Of a stretch of 64,000 nucleotides of DNA, positions 27,292 to 36,152 are shown one piece after another; position 1 is the first letter of the stretch; every line of letters starts with the position of its first letter. Both the position numbers and the translations under genes were made by a program. This stretch comes from Salipiger pallidus (GTDB taxonomy: Bacteria > Pseudomonadota > Alphaproteobacteria > Rhodobacterales > Rhodobacteraceae). The stretch is from positions 248,001-312,000 of the forward strand of contig NZ_BMJV01000001.1 of assembly GCF_014643635.1 (NCBI RefSeq), written 5' to 3'. The notes under the pieces were generated by a model. That model was not told the origin of the DNA. It saw only the letters and a list, made by a program, of their open reading frames with translations, and made no database searches.

Positions 27292-28056
27292 ATGAGCCAT
27301 CCAACCTATCTGAACACCACGCGCCGGGGCTTTCTCGGCGGCACTGCCGCAGCATCGGCACTCGCCCTCGGAGCGCGCGCCCGAGCGCAAGACGCGCCGG
27401 CGCTGGAAGAGTACACCCCAGAGTACCTGAGCGCGGCCGAATGGGCCTTCGTCATGGCCGCCACGGCGCGGATTATCCCTTCGGACGGTGACGGCCCCGG
27501 CGCGATCGAAACGCGGGTACCGGTCTTCATCGATCTGCAGCTGGCTGGGGATTTCGGCAATGCCGCCGATCTCTACATGGAAGGCCCGTTCAAACCGGAT
27601 GCCCCCGACACGCTGGGTCCGCAAAGCCCGCTGACCCCCGCCGAGATCTACCGTGGCGCCATCGAGCGCATCGACGCCGCCTGCACCGATGACTATGGCA
27701 GCGTCTTTGCCGATCTCGCCCCCACCCAGCAGGACGAGGTGCTGAGCGCCCTCGAGGAAGGCCCCTCGACCAGCGGCAACACCTCCGACATGGCCGAGGA
27801 CGCCGGCGGCGCCGCCCCGAACACGGACGGCAGCACCGCCTTCGGCCTCACGCCCGAGTTGAAGGAATTCTTCTCGCTGCTCGTGCAGAACACTAAGGAA
27901 GGCTATTTCGCCGACCCCATGTACGGCGGCAACGCGGGCATGGCCGCCTGGAGCTATATCGGCTTTCCCGGTGCGCGGGGCAGCTATGCCGAATGGGTCG
28001 GACGCGAGGAAGACTACCCGCTCGGCCCCGTCTCCATCTCCGGCGAAAGGGCGTAA
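27292..28056 (+). CDS. Gluconate 2-dehydrogenase subunit 3 family protein
   Basis: 254 aa from ATG 27292. A twin-arginine signal is visible at the N-terminus (TTRRGFLGGTAAASALALGARARAQ), so this subunit, and probably the flavoprotein with it, is exported folded by Tat. The mature part (WAFVMAATARIIPSDGDGPGAIETRVPVFIDLQL ... YFADPMYGGNAGMAAWSYIGFPG) matches the subunit 3 family of membrane-bound FAD dehydrogenases. It is 3 bp upstream of the GMC flavoprotein gene, with the cytochrome c gene after that, a standard three-subunit operon. Confidence 0.9.
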   Translation: MSHPTYLNTTRRGFLGGTAAASALALGARARAQDAPALEEYTPEYLSAAEWAFVMAATARIIPSDGDGPGAIETRVPVFIDLQLAGDFGNAADLYMEGPFKPDAPDTLGPQSPLTPAEIYRGAIERIDAACTDDYGSVFADLAPTQQDEVLSALEEGPSTSGNTSDMAEDAGGAAPNTDGSTAFGLTPELKEFFSLLVQNTKEGYFADPMYGGNAGMAAWSYIGFPGARGSYAEWVGREEDYPLGPVSISGERA

Positions 28057-28059
28057 CCC

Positions 28060-29829
28060 ATGGCAAGAACCGACACGAAACGCGATGTGGTCATCGTCGG
28101 CCTCGGCTGGACCGGCGCCATCGCCGGGATCGAGCTGGCCAAGGAAGGCCTCGACATCCTCGCGCTGGAACGCGGGCCGGACCGATCCACCGTGCCCGAC
28201 TTCAAATATCCCGATGTCATCGACGAGCTGCGCTTCGGCATCCGTTACGGCTATATGCAGCGCCCCAAAAAATCCACGCTGACCATCCGCCGCAGCCTGG
28301 ACGAAGAAGCCATGCCCTACCGGCGGCTCGGCTCCTTCCTGCCCGGTGATGGCGTGGGCGGCGCGGGCATCCACTGGAACGGCCAGACCTGGCGCCCGCA
28401 GGCGCAGGAGTACCGTCTGCGGTCCTATGTCGAGGAAACCTTCGGCGCCGATGCCATCCCCGAGGACATGACCATTCAGGACTGGGGCGTCACCGCCGAG
28501 GAGCTGGAACCCTACTATGATCGGTTCGAATACATGGCCGGGATTTCCGGTCAGGCCGGCGTGGTGAACGGCGAGACGATCGAGGGCGGTAACCCCTTTG
28601 AGCCGAACCGGTCCCGCGACTACCCGCTACCACCGCTGGCCCAGCAGCCCGACAGCCTGCATTTCGCCGACGTGGCGCGGCAGATGGGCTATCACCCCTT
28701 CCCGCGTCCGGCGGCCAATGCCTCGGCCCCGCATGTGAACGAATACGGCATGCAGCTGGGACCGTGCAATTACTGCGGGTTCTGCGCGCGCTACGGCTGC
28801 CTGAACTATTCGAAATCCTCGCCGCAGACCTGCGTCTTGGATGCGCTGAAGCGGTATGAGAACTTCAAGTACCGGGTGAATTCCGAGGTGCTGCGCGTTA
28901 ACCTGGCCGAGGACGGGCAGACCGCGACCGGCGTCACCTACTGGGATGCCGAGGCCGAGGAAGAGGTGACCCAGCCCGCCGACATCGTGATCCTCGCCGC
29001 CTACTCGATCCACAACGTCCACCTGATGCTGCTGTCGGGGATCGGCGAACCCTACAACCCGCAGACCGGTACCGGCACGACGGGCAAGAACTACAGCTAC
29101 CAGATGAACGGCGGCACCACGATGTTCTTCAACGACCGCCAGTTCAATCCCTTCGTGGCGGCGGGCTCGTCTGGCATGTCGATCAACGATTTCGGCATGG
29201 AACAGATCGACTACGCCGCAGAGGGCTTCATCGGTGGCAGCTACATGACCTGCGGCCATTCCAACGGCCAGCCCATTCGCGGCATCGCGGTGCCCGAGGG
29301 CACGCCGAACTGGGGCGCGGGTTGGAAGCAGGCGGTCGGCGAACATTACGGCCATTCCACCTCGCTCGGCTCGCACGGGTCGAACATGTCGTACCGCGAC
29401 TGTTACCTCGATCTCGACCCGACCTATACGGACCCGCATGGTCGGCCACTGCTGCGGCTGACCTTCGACTGGAAGGACAACGACATCTGCATGACCCAGT
29501 TCATGCGCCAGCGCATCGAGGAGATCGTAGAGGCCATGGAACCTGACAGCTGGCAGTCGAGCTACAAGGAAGACGGGGCCACCTACGACGTGCGTCCCTA
29601 CCAGACGACCCACAACGTCGGCGGCGCGATCATGGGCGAGAACCCGCAGACCTCTTCGATCAACCGCTTCCAGCAGGCGTGGGGGCAACACAACGTCTTC
29701 GTGCTTGGCGCGTCCTCCTTCCCGCAGAACATCCAGTACAACCCGACCGGCGCGGTGGGGGCACTGGCCTACTGGACGACCGACGCCATCGTGAACCAAT
29801 ACCTGCCGAACCCAGGGCCCCTGGTCTGA
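28060..29829 (+). CDS. GMC-family FAD dehydrogenase, catalytic subunit
   Basis: 589 aa. The N-terminal FAD-binding motif is VVIVGLGWTGAIAGIELA; the substrate-side signature is GVGGAGIHWNGQTWR. The C-terminal His region (HNVGGAIMGENPQTSSIN) and YNPTGAVGALAYW close the FAD fold. A Cys cluster C236-x2-C239-x2-C242-x4-C247 (CNYCGFCARYGC) is present, reminiscent of cysteine-rich segments of FAD sugar dehydrogenases. It has no signal peptide and would ride through Tat with subunit 3. Electrons would pass to the tri-heme cytochrome encoded next. Relatives oxidise gluconate, 2-ketogluconate, fructose, sorbitol or glucosides; substrate undetermined. Neighbouring alpha-glucosidases suggest a sugar. Confidence 0.9.
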   Translation: MARTDTKRDVVIVGLGWTGAIAGIELAKEGLDILALERGPDRSTVPDFKYPDVIDELRFGIRYGYMQRPKKSTLTIRRSLDEEAMPYRRLGSFLPGDGVGGAGIHWNGQTWRPQAQEYRLRSYVEETFGADAIPEDMTIQDWGVTAEELEPYYDRFEYMAGISGQAGVVNGETIEGGNPFEPNRSRDYPLPPLAQQPDSLHFADVARQMGYHPFPRPAANASAPHVNEYGMQLGPCNYCGFCARYGCLNYSKSSPQTCVLDALKRYENFKYRVNSEVLRVNLAEDGQTATGVTYWDAEAEEEVTQPADIVILAAYSIHNVHLMLLSGIGEPYNPQTGTGTTGKNYSYQMNGGTTMFFNDRQFNPFVAAGSSGMSINDFGMEQIDYAAEGFIGGSYMTCGHSNGQPIRGIAVPEGTPNWGAGWKQAVGEHYGHSTSLGSHGSNMSYRDCYLDLDPTYTDPHGRPLLRLTFDWKDNDICMTQFMRQRIEEIVEAMEPDSWQSSYKEDGATYDVRPYQTTHNVGGAIMGENPQTSSINRFQQAWGQHNVFVLGASSFPQNIQYNPTGAVGALAYWTTDAIVNQYLPNPGPLV

Positions 29830-29841
29830 GGAGATGACACC

Positions 29842-31191
29842 ATGAAGACCTTCCTTCGCATCCTCGGCGCGCTGGTGATCGTCGGCGTCGTCGCCCTTCT
29901 GGCGTTCATCTTCTGGCCGGTGTCGCGCAGCGCTCCGCAGCAGGTGGCCGCCAGCGCTCCGGAACCGGCGGAACATGGCGAATACGCGATGCGCCTCGCT
30001 GATTGCGCGGCCTGCCATACCGCCGAGGGCGGCGAGCCCTTCGCCGGTGGGCGGCCCATCGAAAGTCCGGTAGGCACCATCTACTCGGCCAACATCACCC
30101 CGGACTCCGAAACCGGCATCGGCGGCTGGACCCTGGCCGAGTTCCGGGGGGCGCTGATCGACGGGCTCGACGACGAGGGGCACCATCTCTATCCGGCGAT
30201 GCCCTACACAAACTACCGCGGGCTGACCGAAACCGACATTGCCGGGCTGCACCACTACTTCATCGAAGACCTCGAGCCGGTGCGCAACGATGTGCCCGCA
30301 AACGACCTGCCCTTCCCCTTCGACCAACGCTGGGGCCTGCGGGCGTGGAAATGGGTTGCGATGCCCGACGTCGGCTTTGTCTCGGGCGCAGCCTCGGACG
30401 ACCAGATCGAACGCGGAGCGTATCTTGTCGAAGGTCCGGGTCATTGCGGCGCCTGCCACAGCCCGCGCAACACGCTCTTCGTGCAGGACGGCTACACGGC
30501 CGATGATGCCGGTTTCCTGACCGGTGGCGTCATCGCGGGCTGGACTGCGCCCGCCCTCCGCGGAGAGGACAGCGCCATCGCCGGCTGGACGGCCGAAGAG
30601 GTGGCGCAGATCCTCGGCACCGGACGCAATGCCCACGCCGCGATTAACGGTGAGATGGCCTTGGTGGTCGAGGACAGCACGCAGTACTTCACCGAAGACG
30701 ACATGACGGCGATGTCGCGCTACCTCGTCCGTCTTGACGACAATGGCGCGGAAACGGCACAAACGCAGGAAACGCCGTCGGGCGGCCTTGCCGAACGCCT
30801 CTCCGACGATCCGGCAACCGAGACCGAACGGATACTTGCGTCTGCAGATCCGGGCATGCCCGAGGGCGCGCGGCTCTACCTGGACAATTGCGGGGCCTGC
30901 CATTTCGTCGACGGCAAGGGCGCGGACGAGGTCTTTCCCGAGCTTGATGGAAGCTCGATCGTCCAGGCGGGAGAGCCCACCGGCCTCATCTCGATGATCC
31001 TCCACGGTGGCGCTCTTCCCTCAACCGAGGCGCGCCCCTACGCTCTGCGCATGCCGGGCTTCGCCGACCGTCTTTCGGACGAAGAGGTGGCTACCCTCGC
31101 CACCTTCCTGCGGAGCGCCTGGAACAACGAAGCGTCTGGAGCTGTCGAGGCAGGCGCCGTTGCGGACATGCGCTCCGAAGAGGGCGGCTGA
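29842..31191 (+). CDS. Tri-heme cytochrome c subunit of the dehydrogenase
   Basis: 449 aa with an N-terminal signal/anchor (KTFLRILGALVIVGVVALLAFIFWP) and three CxxCH heme sites at C55-H59, C202-H206 and C350-H354. This three-heme layout is that of the cytochrome subunit of gluconate/alcohol/sorbitol dehydrogenases, which carries electrons from the flavoprotein to ubiquinone. It starts 12 bp after the GMC gene with a GAGGAG ribosome-binding site and is the last gene of the operon. The C-terminal region lacks the usual membrane helix. Confidence 0.92.
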   Translation: MKTFLRILGALVIVGVVALLAFIFWPVSRSAPQQVAASAPEPAEHGEYAMRLADCAACHTAEGGEPFAGGRPIESPVGTIYSANITPDSETGIGGWTLAEFRGALIDGLDDEGHHLYPAMPYTNYRGLTETDIAGLHHYFIEDLEPVRNDVPANDLPFPFDQRWGLRAWKWVAMPDVGFVSGAASDDQIERGAYLVEGPGHCGACHSPRNTLFVQDGYTADDAGFLTGGVIAGWTAPALRGEDSAIAGWTAEEVAQILGTGRNAHAAINGEMALVVEDSTQYFTEDDMTAMSRYLVRLDDNGAETAQTQETPSGGLAERLSDDPATETERILASADPGMPEGARLYLDNCGACHFVDGKGADEVFPELDGSSIVQAGEPTGLISMILHGGALPSTEARPYALRMPGFADRLSDEEVATLATFLRSAWNNEASGAVEAGAVADMRSEEGG

Positions 31192-31202
31192 CCATCGCTG
31201 TC

Positions 31203-31229
31203 GCGGGCCGCTGTCATGACGCGGCCCGC
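31203..31229 (+). terminator. Stem-loop after the cytochrome c gene
   Basis: A perfect 9-bp stem GCGGGCCGC/GCGGCCCGC with a 9-nt loop lies 11 nt after the stop codon. There is no T-run, but position and stability suit a transcription end. Confidence 0.5.
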
Positions 31230-31416
31230 CACGACACCTGCGGGCTCTGCATGTCGTGCGTCTCGCGGCGTAGAAGCAGCCGAAGATCGAGCCCTCCACC
31301 ATGAGAGCGCAGGCGAGGAGATCCCTTTTAGTGCTGGGACGCCTAAATGACGGCAAAAAACCGTGCCATGTTGTCTGGACCAAACATCGCCTTCTCCCTG
31401 AATAGCCCCGCGTTTC

Positions 31417-32292
31417 TTAGACGCCTTCGTGTCTCAGTTTCTGCTCCCGCTCGAAGTCGACGGGCGACAGCATTCCGTTCCGGGCGTGTTTGCGCTTCGG
31501 GTTGTAGAACATCTCAATGTAATCGAACACATCCTGCCTGGCTTCTTCGCGTGTTCGGTAGGTCCGTCGCCTGATCCGTTCACGCTTCAATAGGTTGAAG
31601 AAGCTCTCGGCGACCGCGTTGTCATGACAGTTCCCTCGGCGGCTCATCGAGTGCTCCAGATTGTGGGCCCGCAGGAATGCCGCCCAGTCCATGCTGGTAA
31701 ACTGGCTGCCCTGGTCCGAATGTATCAGGACCTTCTCCTTGGGCTTTCTTCGCCACGTCGCCACCAGCAGCGCTTGCAGGACAACGTCTGTCGTCTGGCG
31801 GCTCTGCATTGCCCAGCCGACGACACGACGCGAGAACAGATCGATGGCCACGGCGAGATAGGCAAAGCCTTCCTGCGTGCGGATGTAGGTGATGTCGGTC
31901 ACCCAAACGCTGTCCGGTGTCGCCACTTCAAACTGCCGGTCCAGTGTGTTGTCGATGACCATCGAGGGTTTGCCGCCATACTTCCCCGGTCGGCGCTTGT
32001 AGCCGATCTGCGCCTTGATGCCGGCCAAGCTGGTCAGGCGGGCGACCCGGTTCAGGCAGATGCTTTCGCCCTGCTCGAGAAGGTCATCATGCAGCTTGCG
32101 ATGGCCGTAGACCTTGCCGCTGTCCACCCACGCCTCCTTCAGCATCTCGGTCTGCCGCTTGTCTTCTTGAGCTCGCTTACTCAGCGGTGCCTTCAGCCAG
32201 GCATAGAACCCGCTCGGCTGTATGCGCAGACAGCGGCACATGGCCCTGACAGAGAACTGTCCGCGATGCTCGGCTACGAACGCGTATCTCAC
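31417..32292 (-). CDS. IS3-family transposase OrfB (DDE integrase domain)
   Basis: 291 aa. HTH_21 region (FVAEHRGQFSVRAMCRCLRIQPSGFYAWL), then the rve core with catalytic D (VWVTDITYI), D (IHSDQGSQFTS) and E (NAVAESFFNLLK), and the typical YNPKRKHARNGMLSPVDFE ending. All three catalytic residues are present. It is normally made as an OrfAB fusion by -1 frameshifting at the A6G tract in the end of orfA. Confidence 0.92.
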   Translation of the reverse strand: MRYAFVAEHRGQFSVRAMCRCLRIQPSGFYAWLKAPLSKRAQEDKRQTEMLKEAWVDSGKVYGHRKLHDDLLEQGESICLNRVARLTSLAGIKAQIGYKRRPGKYGGKPSMVIDNTLDRQFEVATPDSVWVTDITYIRTQEGFAYLAVAIDLFSRRVVGWAMQSRQTTDVVLQALLVATWRRKPKEKVLIHSDQGSQFTSMDWAAFLRAHNLEHSMSRRGNCHDNAVAESFFNLLKRERIRRRTYRTREEARQDVFDYIEMFYNPKRKHARNGMLSPVDFEREQKLRHEGV

Positions 32293-32561
32293 TTTGCATC
32301 CCTGGCGAAATACGCGGTCGCCTTTTTTAGGATATCCCGCTCCTCCGTCACTCTCAGAAGCTCACGCTTGAGCCGACGGATCTCCGCCTCTTTCTCAGCG
32401 TCACCGGATGACGCCTTCGCGAACTTCTTCTTCCAGGCGTAGAGCGAATACGCGCTGACCCCGAGACGCTCCGACACTTCCCTGACCGGGTAGCCCCGCT
32501 CGGTGATCTGCGCGACGGCGTCTCTCTTGAAATCGTCGCTGAACTTGGTGCTGCTCATCAT
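32289..32561 (-). CDS. IS3-family transposase OrfA (helix-turn-helix)
   Basis: 90 aa: MMSSTKFSDDFKRDAVAQITERGYPVREVSERLGVSAYSLYAWKKKF is the HTH_Tnp_1 domain, followed by a leucine-zipper-like helix (KEAEIRRLKRELLRVTEERDILKKA). The slippery AAAAAAG at 32328-32322 lies in the codons for ILKKA. RBS GGAGG precedes the start. Confidence 0.9.
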   Translation of the reverse strand: MMSSTKFSDDFKRDAVAQITERGYPVREVSERLGVSAYSLYAWKKKFAKASSGDAEKEAEIRRLKRELLRVTEERDILKKATAYFARDAK

Positions 32562-32703
32562 GGCCTCCTTGCCTCAAAATTAGCAAAGAAGGCGTCCACG
32601 ATACACGGGGCTATTCAGAACAGCTCAGCAGAATAGCCACGGGGGTGACTACGAATTGCGTCAGAGTGGCGGTTGCAGCCCGACAAGTAGCGGCACATCA
32701 GTG

Positions 32704-32913
32704 TCACCCTGTTTCGCCGGTCAACCAGGCCAGCGCCTCGGTCTGCGTATCGAACTCTCTTGTTTCCTCCACTTTGGTTCGTTCACCGTCAAGCTCGGTA
32801 TACTCCTCACCCCGAAATCGGTAATCCACTTTATCGGGAAAACTTCGCAACTCGAGCTGCCAGACTTCACGGGCACCTTGCGCTTCAAGAAGTGTCCATC
32901 CTGCGTGTGTCAT
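32704..32913 (-). CDS. Small hypothetical protein (69 aa)
   Basis: Starts at ATG 32913 with CCGGAGGACTAAC upstream, a good ribosome-binding site. The sequence is protein-like and aromatic/acidic, with alternating strand pattern (VWQLELRSFPDKVDYRFRGEEYTEL) and a C-terminal helix (TQTEALAWLTGE). I recognise no family. It lies between the IS3 element and IS66 debris, so its flanks are rearranged, but the gene itself looks intact. Confidence 0.6.
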   Translation of the reverse strand: MTHAGWTLLEAQGAREVWQLELRSFPDKVDYRFRGEEYTELDGERTKVEETREFDTQTEALAWLTGETG

Positions 32914-33156
32914 GTTAGTCCTCCGGCTTCATGCGTTTATCTACAAAAACGCATCGCGGCTCTATAAGGTTTCCTATTCCTCGCTAACCCGGCCAACCAG
33001 GCCCTCGCACGTCACGACAAGGCGGCGTTTGAATCCCTAAATGGCGGTCTCGGCTTAGAAAGCGCCTCTTACTCAATGAGATACCCCCCGAAATTCGGAC
33101 ACTGACATAGGCTATGATTTGCAGTCTGCTGATCTTCGACGATAAGGAGATCAGAG

Positions 33157-33219
33157 ATGTCGAAACGGAAGCAGCACGCGCCTGAGTTCAAGGCCAAGGT
33201 CGCGCTGGAAGCCCTGAAA
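33157..33219 (+). pseudogene. IS3-family OrfA fragment, first ~21 codons
   Basis: MSKRKQHAPEFKAKVALEAL is the start of an IS3-type OrfA with RBS AAGGAGATCAGAG. Upstream, 33080-33110 (ACCCCCCGAAATTCGGACACTGAC) resembles an IS3 terminal repeat. After codon 21 the sequence changes to IS66 material, so the element was cut by another event. Confidence 0.7.
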
Positions 33220-33520
33220 AGGCGAGGGTTGGAGGGACCGTCGCGCCCGTGGCGCGGCGTAAGCCCGAACAACGCCGCGGAGCGCGCGCTGCGCGCTGTC
33301 GCGCTTGGCCGCAGGTCCTTGGCTCTTCGCCGGCTCGGAGCGCGGCTGCGACCGCGCAGCATCCATATATTCCCTGATCGTCACCGCCAAGCTGAACGAC
33401 GTCGTTCCTCAGGCGTGGCTCGCGGATGTCCTTGCCAGACTACCCGACACGACGACTTCTCGGGTGCCGGATCTGCTGCCATGGAACTGGTCTCGAACTC
33501 CGCAAAGGATGGCCGCATGA
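33220..33520 (+). pseudogene. IS66-family transposase (TnpC), C-terminal fragment
   Basis: Segments in two frames match the IS66 TnpC end: NNAAERALRAVALGR (with a shift), then WLFAGSERG and SIYSLIVTAKLNDVVPQAWLADVLARL ending DLLPWNW before a stop at 33520. Only the last ~90 residues remain and a frameshift separates the parts. Confidence 0.75.
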
Positions 33521-34109
33521 CCCTGATCGCCCGCCTCCGTATTATCCTGAACGATGTCGACCCGCAGCCGATGCGCCATAACGAGGTGCCGCTGAAGATC
33601 AGATTCGACCGGCTGCATGAGGTCATTAGGCGGCCATGGGCTGGACCGACACCCATCTTTACGAGTTCCGGGTGGGGGATGCCGGTTGGGGCGAGCCCGA
33701 TCCGGACGGGTTCTACGACGGCCCCATGGACGCGAAGAAGATGACGCTGGAAAAGCTGATCGACCAGACCGGCACCAGGACGGTCCAGTATATCTACGAC
33801 GTCGGCGATGACTGGGACCACAGTATCCGGATTTAGCGGGTCAACGAGGCCGCCCCGGGCATGACCTATCCACTGCTGCTGACGGCCGCCGCGGCCTGCC
33901 CGCCCGAGGACGTCGGCGGCGCCCGGGGCTACGAGGAGTTACTCGAAGCGCTCGCCAATCCCAATCACGAGCAGCACACATATATGGTCCACTGGTCCGG
34001 CGGGAACTTCGACGCCGAAGATGCCGGAATCGCCAGCATCATCGAACGCTTCGATCGGCTTGCGAAGATATGGGCCCCGCGGCCCCGCAAACCCAAACCT
34101 ACGATCTGA
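33517..34109 (+). pseudogene. Plasmid pRiA4b ORF-3-like protein, broken
   Basis: The family signature is spread over two frames with one stop. ATG 33517 begins MTLIARLRIILNDVDPQPMRH and RFDRLHEVI. A shift near 33630 continues as MGWTDTHLYEFRVGDAGWGEPDPDG, KKMTLEKLIDQTGT and YIYDVGDDWDHSIRI. A TAG at 33834-33836 interrupts it, then the frame goes on with CPPEDVGGARGYEELLEALANPNH up to 34109. Genes of this family often travel with IS66-type elements, which fits the fragment just upstream. Confidence 0.8.
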
Positions 34110-34253
34110 GAGACGCCAGCGACCGCGGCCTACGCCGGATGGTTACCATTGATCTGCTCCCGCTTCATTTCATTGAGCTGGGATGCGCGTCACCAAGCAT
34201 ATCCAAGCTCATAATACTTCGGCGCATTTCCCAAGCGACGCCAGTTTGGGCTC

Positions 34254-35276
34254 CTACGCCTGCACGCCCGTCACGGCTCTCAAGTCGAGGTCCAACGTCG
34301 CAGTCATGCCGTTCGGAATAAACTCCCTGGAGAATTTTCCTCCGAGCGAAGAGCCGACCGTGGTCTGGCACATGCGCGTCCCAAAACCCACGTGACCGGG
34401 GTCGCCAGACCCGGGCTTGGTGACGCAGACTTCCGTCCACTGAACAATCAGCCGTTCGCCCTTCTGCTCCGCCCGGATCGCGACGCCGTCTCCTGCTTCA
34501 GAGAGACCTCCGTATTTCACGGCATTGGTTGCCAGCTCAAAGAAAACGAGTGACAGAGGCGTGATGGCAGCCGGGCAGACGTTAAGCTCCGGCACATCCT
34601 GTCTCACGGAAGCGCCCCCGCTGAAGGGTTCCAGGATCGAGTTAATGAGTTGGACCAGAGCAGTGCCCTTTGGCCTTGCTCCAGCGGGATCATCTACGGC
34701 GCACGCATGGACCGAGGCCAACGCGTGGAGGCGTTGGCGCATGACTGTGACAAGCTCCTGGACGCTGTCCGCTTGGCGCGCCGCGATAGAAAGAAGTCCG
34801 CCGGCCACCGCGAAGGAATTTCCGACCCGATGGCGCATCTCGGAAAGAAGGAGCTGCTGCCTTTCTGAAGCCTGGCGTTGCAGGGTAATATCCCGTGCGA
34901 TCTTCGACGCGCCGATGATGTTGCCATTGGTACTGCGCACCGGGGAAACGGTGAGCGAGATCGGTACGAGCCTTCCGTCCTTACGCTTCCGGACTGTCTC
35001 TAGGTTCGAGATCCGCTCACCCCGACGCAGCCGAGCGATGAAACCGGCTTCTTCGTTTATGCGATCATCAGGAAAGATCAACGTAATCGACCGACCGATA
35101 GCCTCCTCGGCGGTATATCCGAAAAGCCGCTCCGCGCCCGGGTTCCAACTCCGGATGATGCTGTCGAGCCCCTTCGTGATGATCGCATCATCCGACCCCT
35201 CAACAATTGCGGCGAGATGCTGGTGAAGGCTCTCGGGAGCTTCGAGTTCTGAAGATCTACTCTGTGCCATGGTCAT
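34254..35276 (-). CDS. PAS-domain HWE-type sensor histidine kinase
   Basis: 340 aa from ATG 35276; starts at 35270 and 35387 are also possible, and none has a strong ribosome-binding site. The PAS domain (~20-140) includes LAAIVEGSDDAIITKGLDSIIRSWNPGAERLFGYTAEEAIG. The HWE/HisKA_2 dimerisation region is MRHRVGNSFAVAGGLLSIAARQ, with the phospho-His in RHRVGN. The ATPase part has FFELATNAVKYGGLS (N box) and a variant ending (GFGTRMCQTTVGSSLGG). No transmembrane helix, so a soluble sensor. No response regulator adjacent. HWE kinases are mainly alphaproteobacterial and often sense light, redox or stress. Confidence 0.85.
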   Translation of the reverse strand: MTMAQSRSSELEAPESLHQHLAAIVEGSDDAIITKGLDSIIRSWNPGAERLFGYTAEEAIGRSITLIFPDDRINEEAGFIARLRRGERISNLETVRKRKDGRLVPISLTVSPVRSTNGNIIGASKIARDITLQRQASERQQLLLSEMRHRVGNSFAVAGGLLSIAARQADSVQELVTVMRQRLHALASVHACAVDDPAGARPKGTALVQLINSILEPFSGGASVRQDVPELNVCPAAITPLSLVFFELATNAVKYGGLSEAGDGVAIRAEQKGERLIVQWTEVCVTKPGSGDPGHVGFGTRMCQTTVGSSLGGKFSREFIPNGMTATLDLDLRAVTGVQA

Positions 35277-35642
35277 AGAAGCATATCCATCCACGATGAT
35301 TTGGGCAATTTCCTTTGACTGGCGCAAGCCAAAAATCACAAGCGACGAGGCACGAAGCCGCGGAACTGGGCGTGCCGATGAGGTCATGCGAAAGTCTGCC
35401 GCCCCACCTTGCGCCCCGGCCCCTAACACGCGCGCTGGGTGTCGGCGCGAGTCCCAGTGAAGGTCCGCTGTCCGCCCCCTCCACCCGACTTCGCAACTGC
35501 GGCGTAAATCGAGTAAATCGGCTGACGGCAGCTGACCGGTGTCGGGTTTTGGATCTTGGACGCCCCGTCTCCTCCGCGCGCTTCCGCGACGGTCCGGCTC
35601 GGAGAAGCGGCACCTTTCGTTAGTGCGAGGCAAGCTCGACAA

Positions 35643-35850
35643 TTGCAGCTGAGGTGCCGTTCAAGTTCGTTGGGTGCCAGGCCTGTTTCAGGGGCGAGTT
35701 CGTGCCCTGCGCTCAGCGGCTACTTCGGAGCGCATTTCTCCTATGTCGGAGTGGAATTGTTGCTCAGGGCGCCTGGTAGCGCCGCCGAATATGAGCGCGG
35801 CCAGGTCACCAAGCCCGCTCATTCTGAACGATCAAGCCGAGTGATCCCCC
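35643..35850. other. Intergenic region upstream of the kinase
   Basis: Nothing supportable. The upstream part of the kinase frame extends towards it but is Arg-rich and not protein-like. Confidence 0.4.
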
Positions 35851-36030
35851 TCATCCTCCTACTCTGCCCCGCGTCGCAAGCCACTCTTCCATCACCTGCC
35901 TGACAACCTCTGGCCGCGACGGCAGATCCTCTTGTTCGCGGCGATAGTCATCGATTGCCTTCAGCATGCTCTGATCCATCCGGATCGTAACAGGGGCCGT
36001 GTCGCGCGGTGGACGTCCCATTTTAGCCAC
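35851..36030 (-). CDS. Ribbon-helix-helix (CopG-like) DNA-binding protein
   Basis: 59 aa from GTG 36030 (AAGGAGATTCGAC upstream gives 7-nt spacing); an internal ATG at 36021 is possible. The product reads VAKMGRPPRDTAPVTIRMDQ and continues with a helix (LKAIDDYRREQEDLPSRPEVVRQVMEEWL). The basic N-terminus, the V-T-I-R-M-D strand and the two helices separated by SRPEVVR are the RHH fold. It is divergent from the 173-aa gene across a 122-bp AT-richer region and is a likely repressor of it or of its own gene. Confidence 0.75.
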   Translation of the reverse strand: MAKMGRPPRDTAPVTIRMDQSMLKAIDDYRREQEDLPSRPEVVRQVMEEWLATRGRVGG

Positions 36031-36152
36031 GTCGAATCTCCTTCAAGAAACTACTTGACTAAATGACGTCATAAATCTAAATTGTCAAGTGTGACGGGGA
36101 CTCTCACCTCCCCATCACACTCTAACCTCAACCGATCCACAGGAGATCGATC

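Larger units (their letters stand above)
31399..32617 (-). mobile_element. Complete IS3-family insertion sequence
   Basis: About 1.2 kb with terminal inverted repeats: left TGAATAGCCCCGCGTTTC (31399-) and right, read inward, TGAATAGCCCCGTGTATC (from 32617). The repeats continue imperfectly to GACGCC, and the ends are TG...CA as in IS3. orfA and orfB overlap by 4 bp, with an A6G slippery site. No target duplication is evident in the flanks. Appears intact. Confidence 0.88.

Noticed and set aside
28627-31005. 792-codon minus-strand frame opposite the GMC and cytochrome genes
   Set aside because: Shadow frame rich in Arg/His/Val; the opposite strand holds clear FAD and CxxCH motifs.
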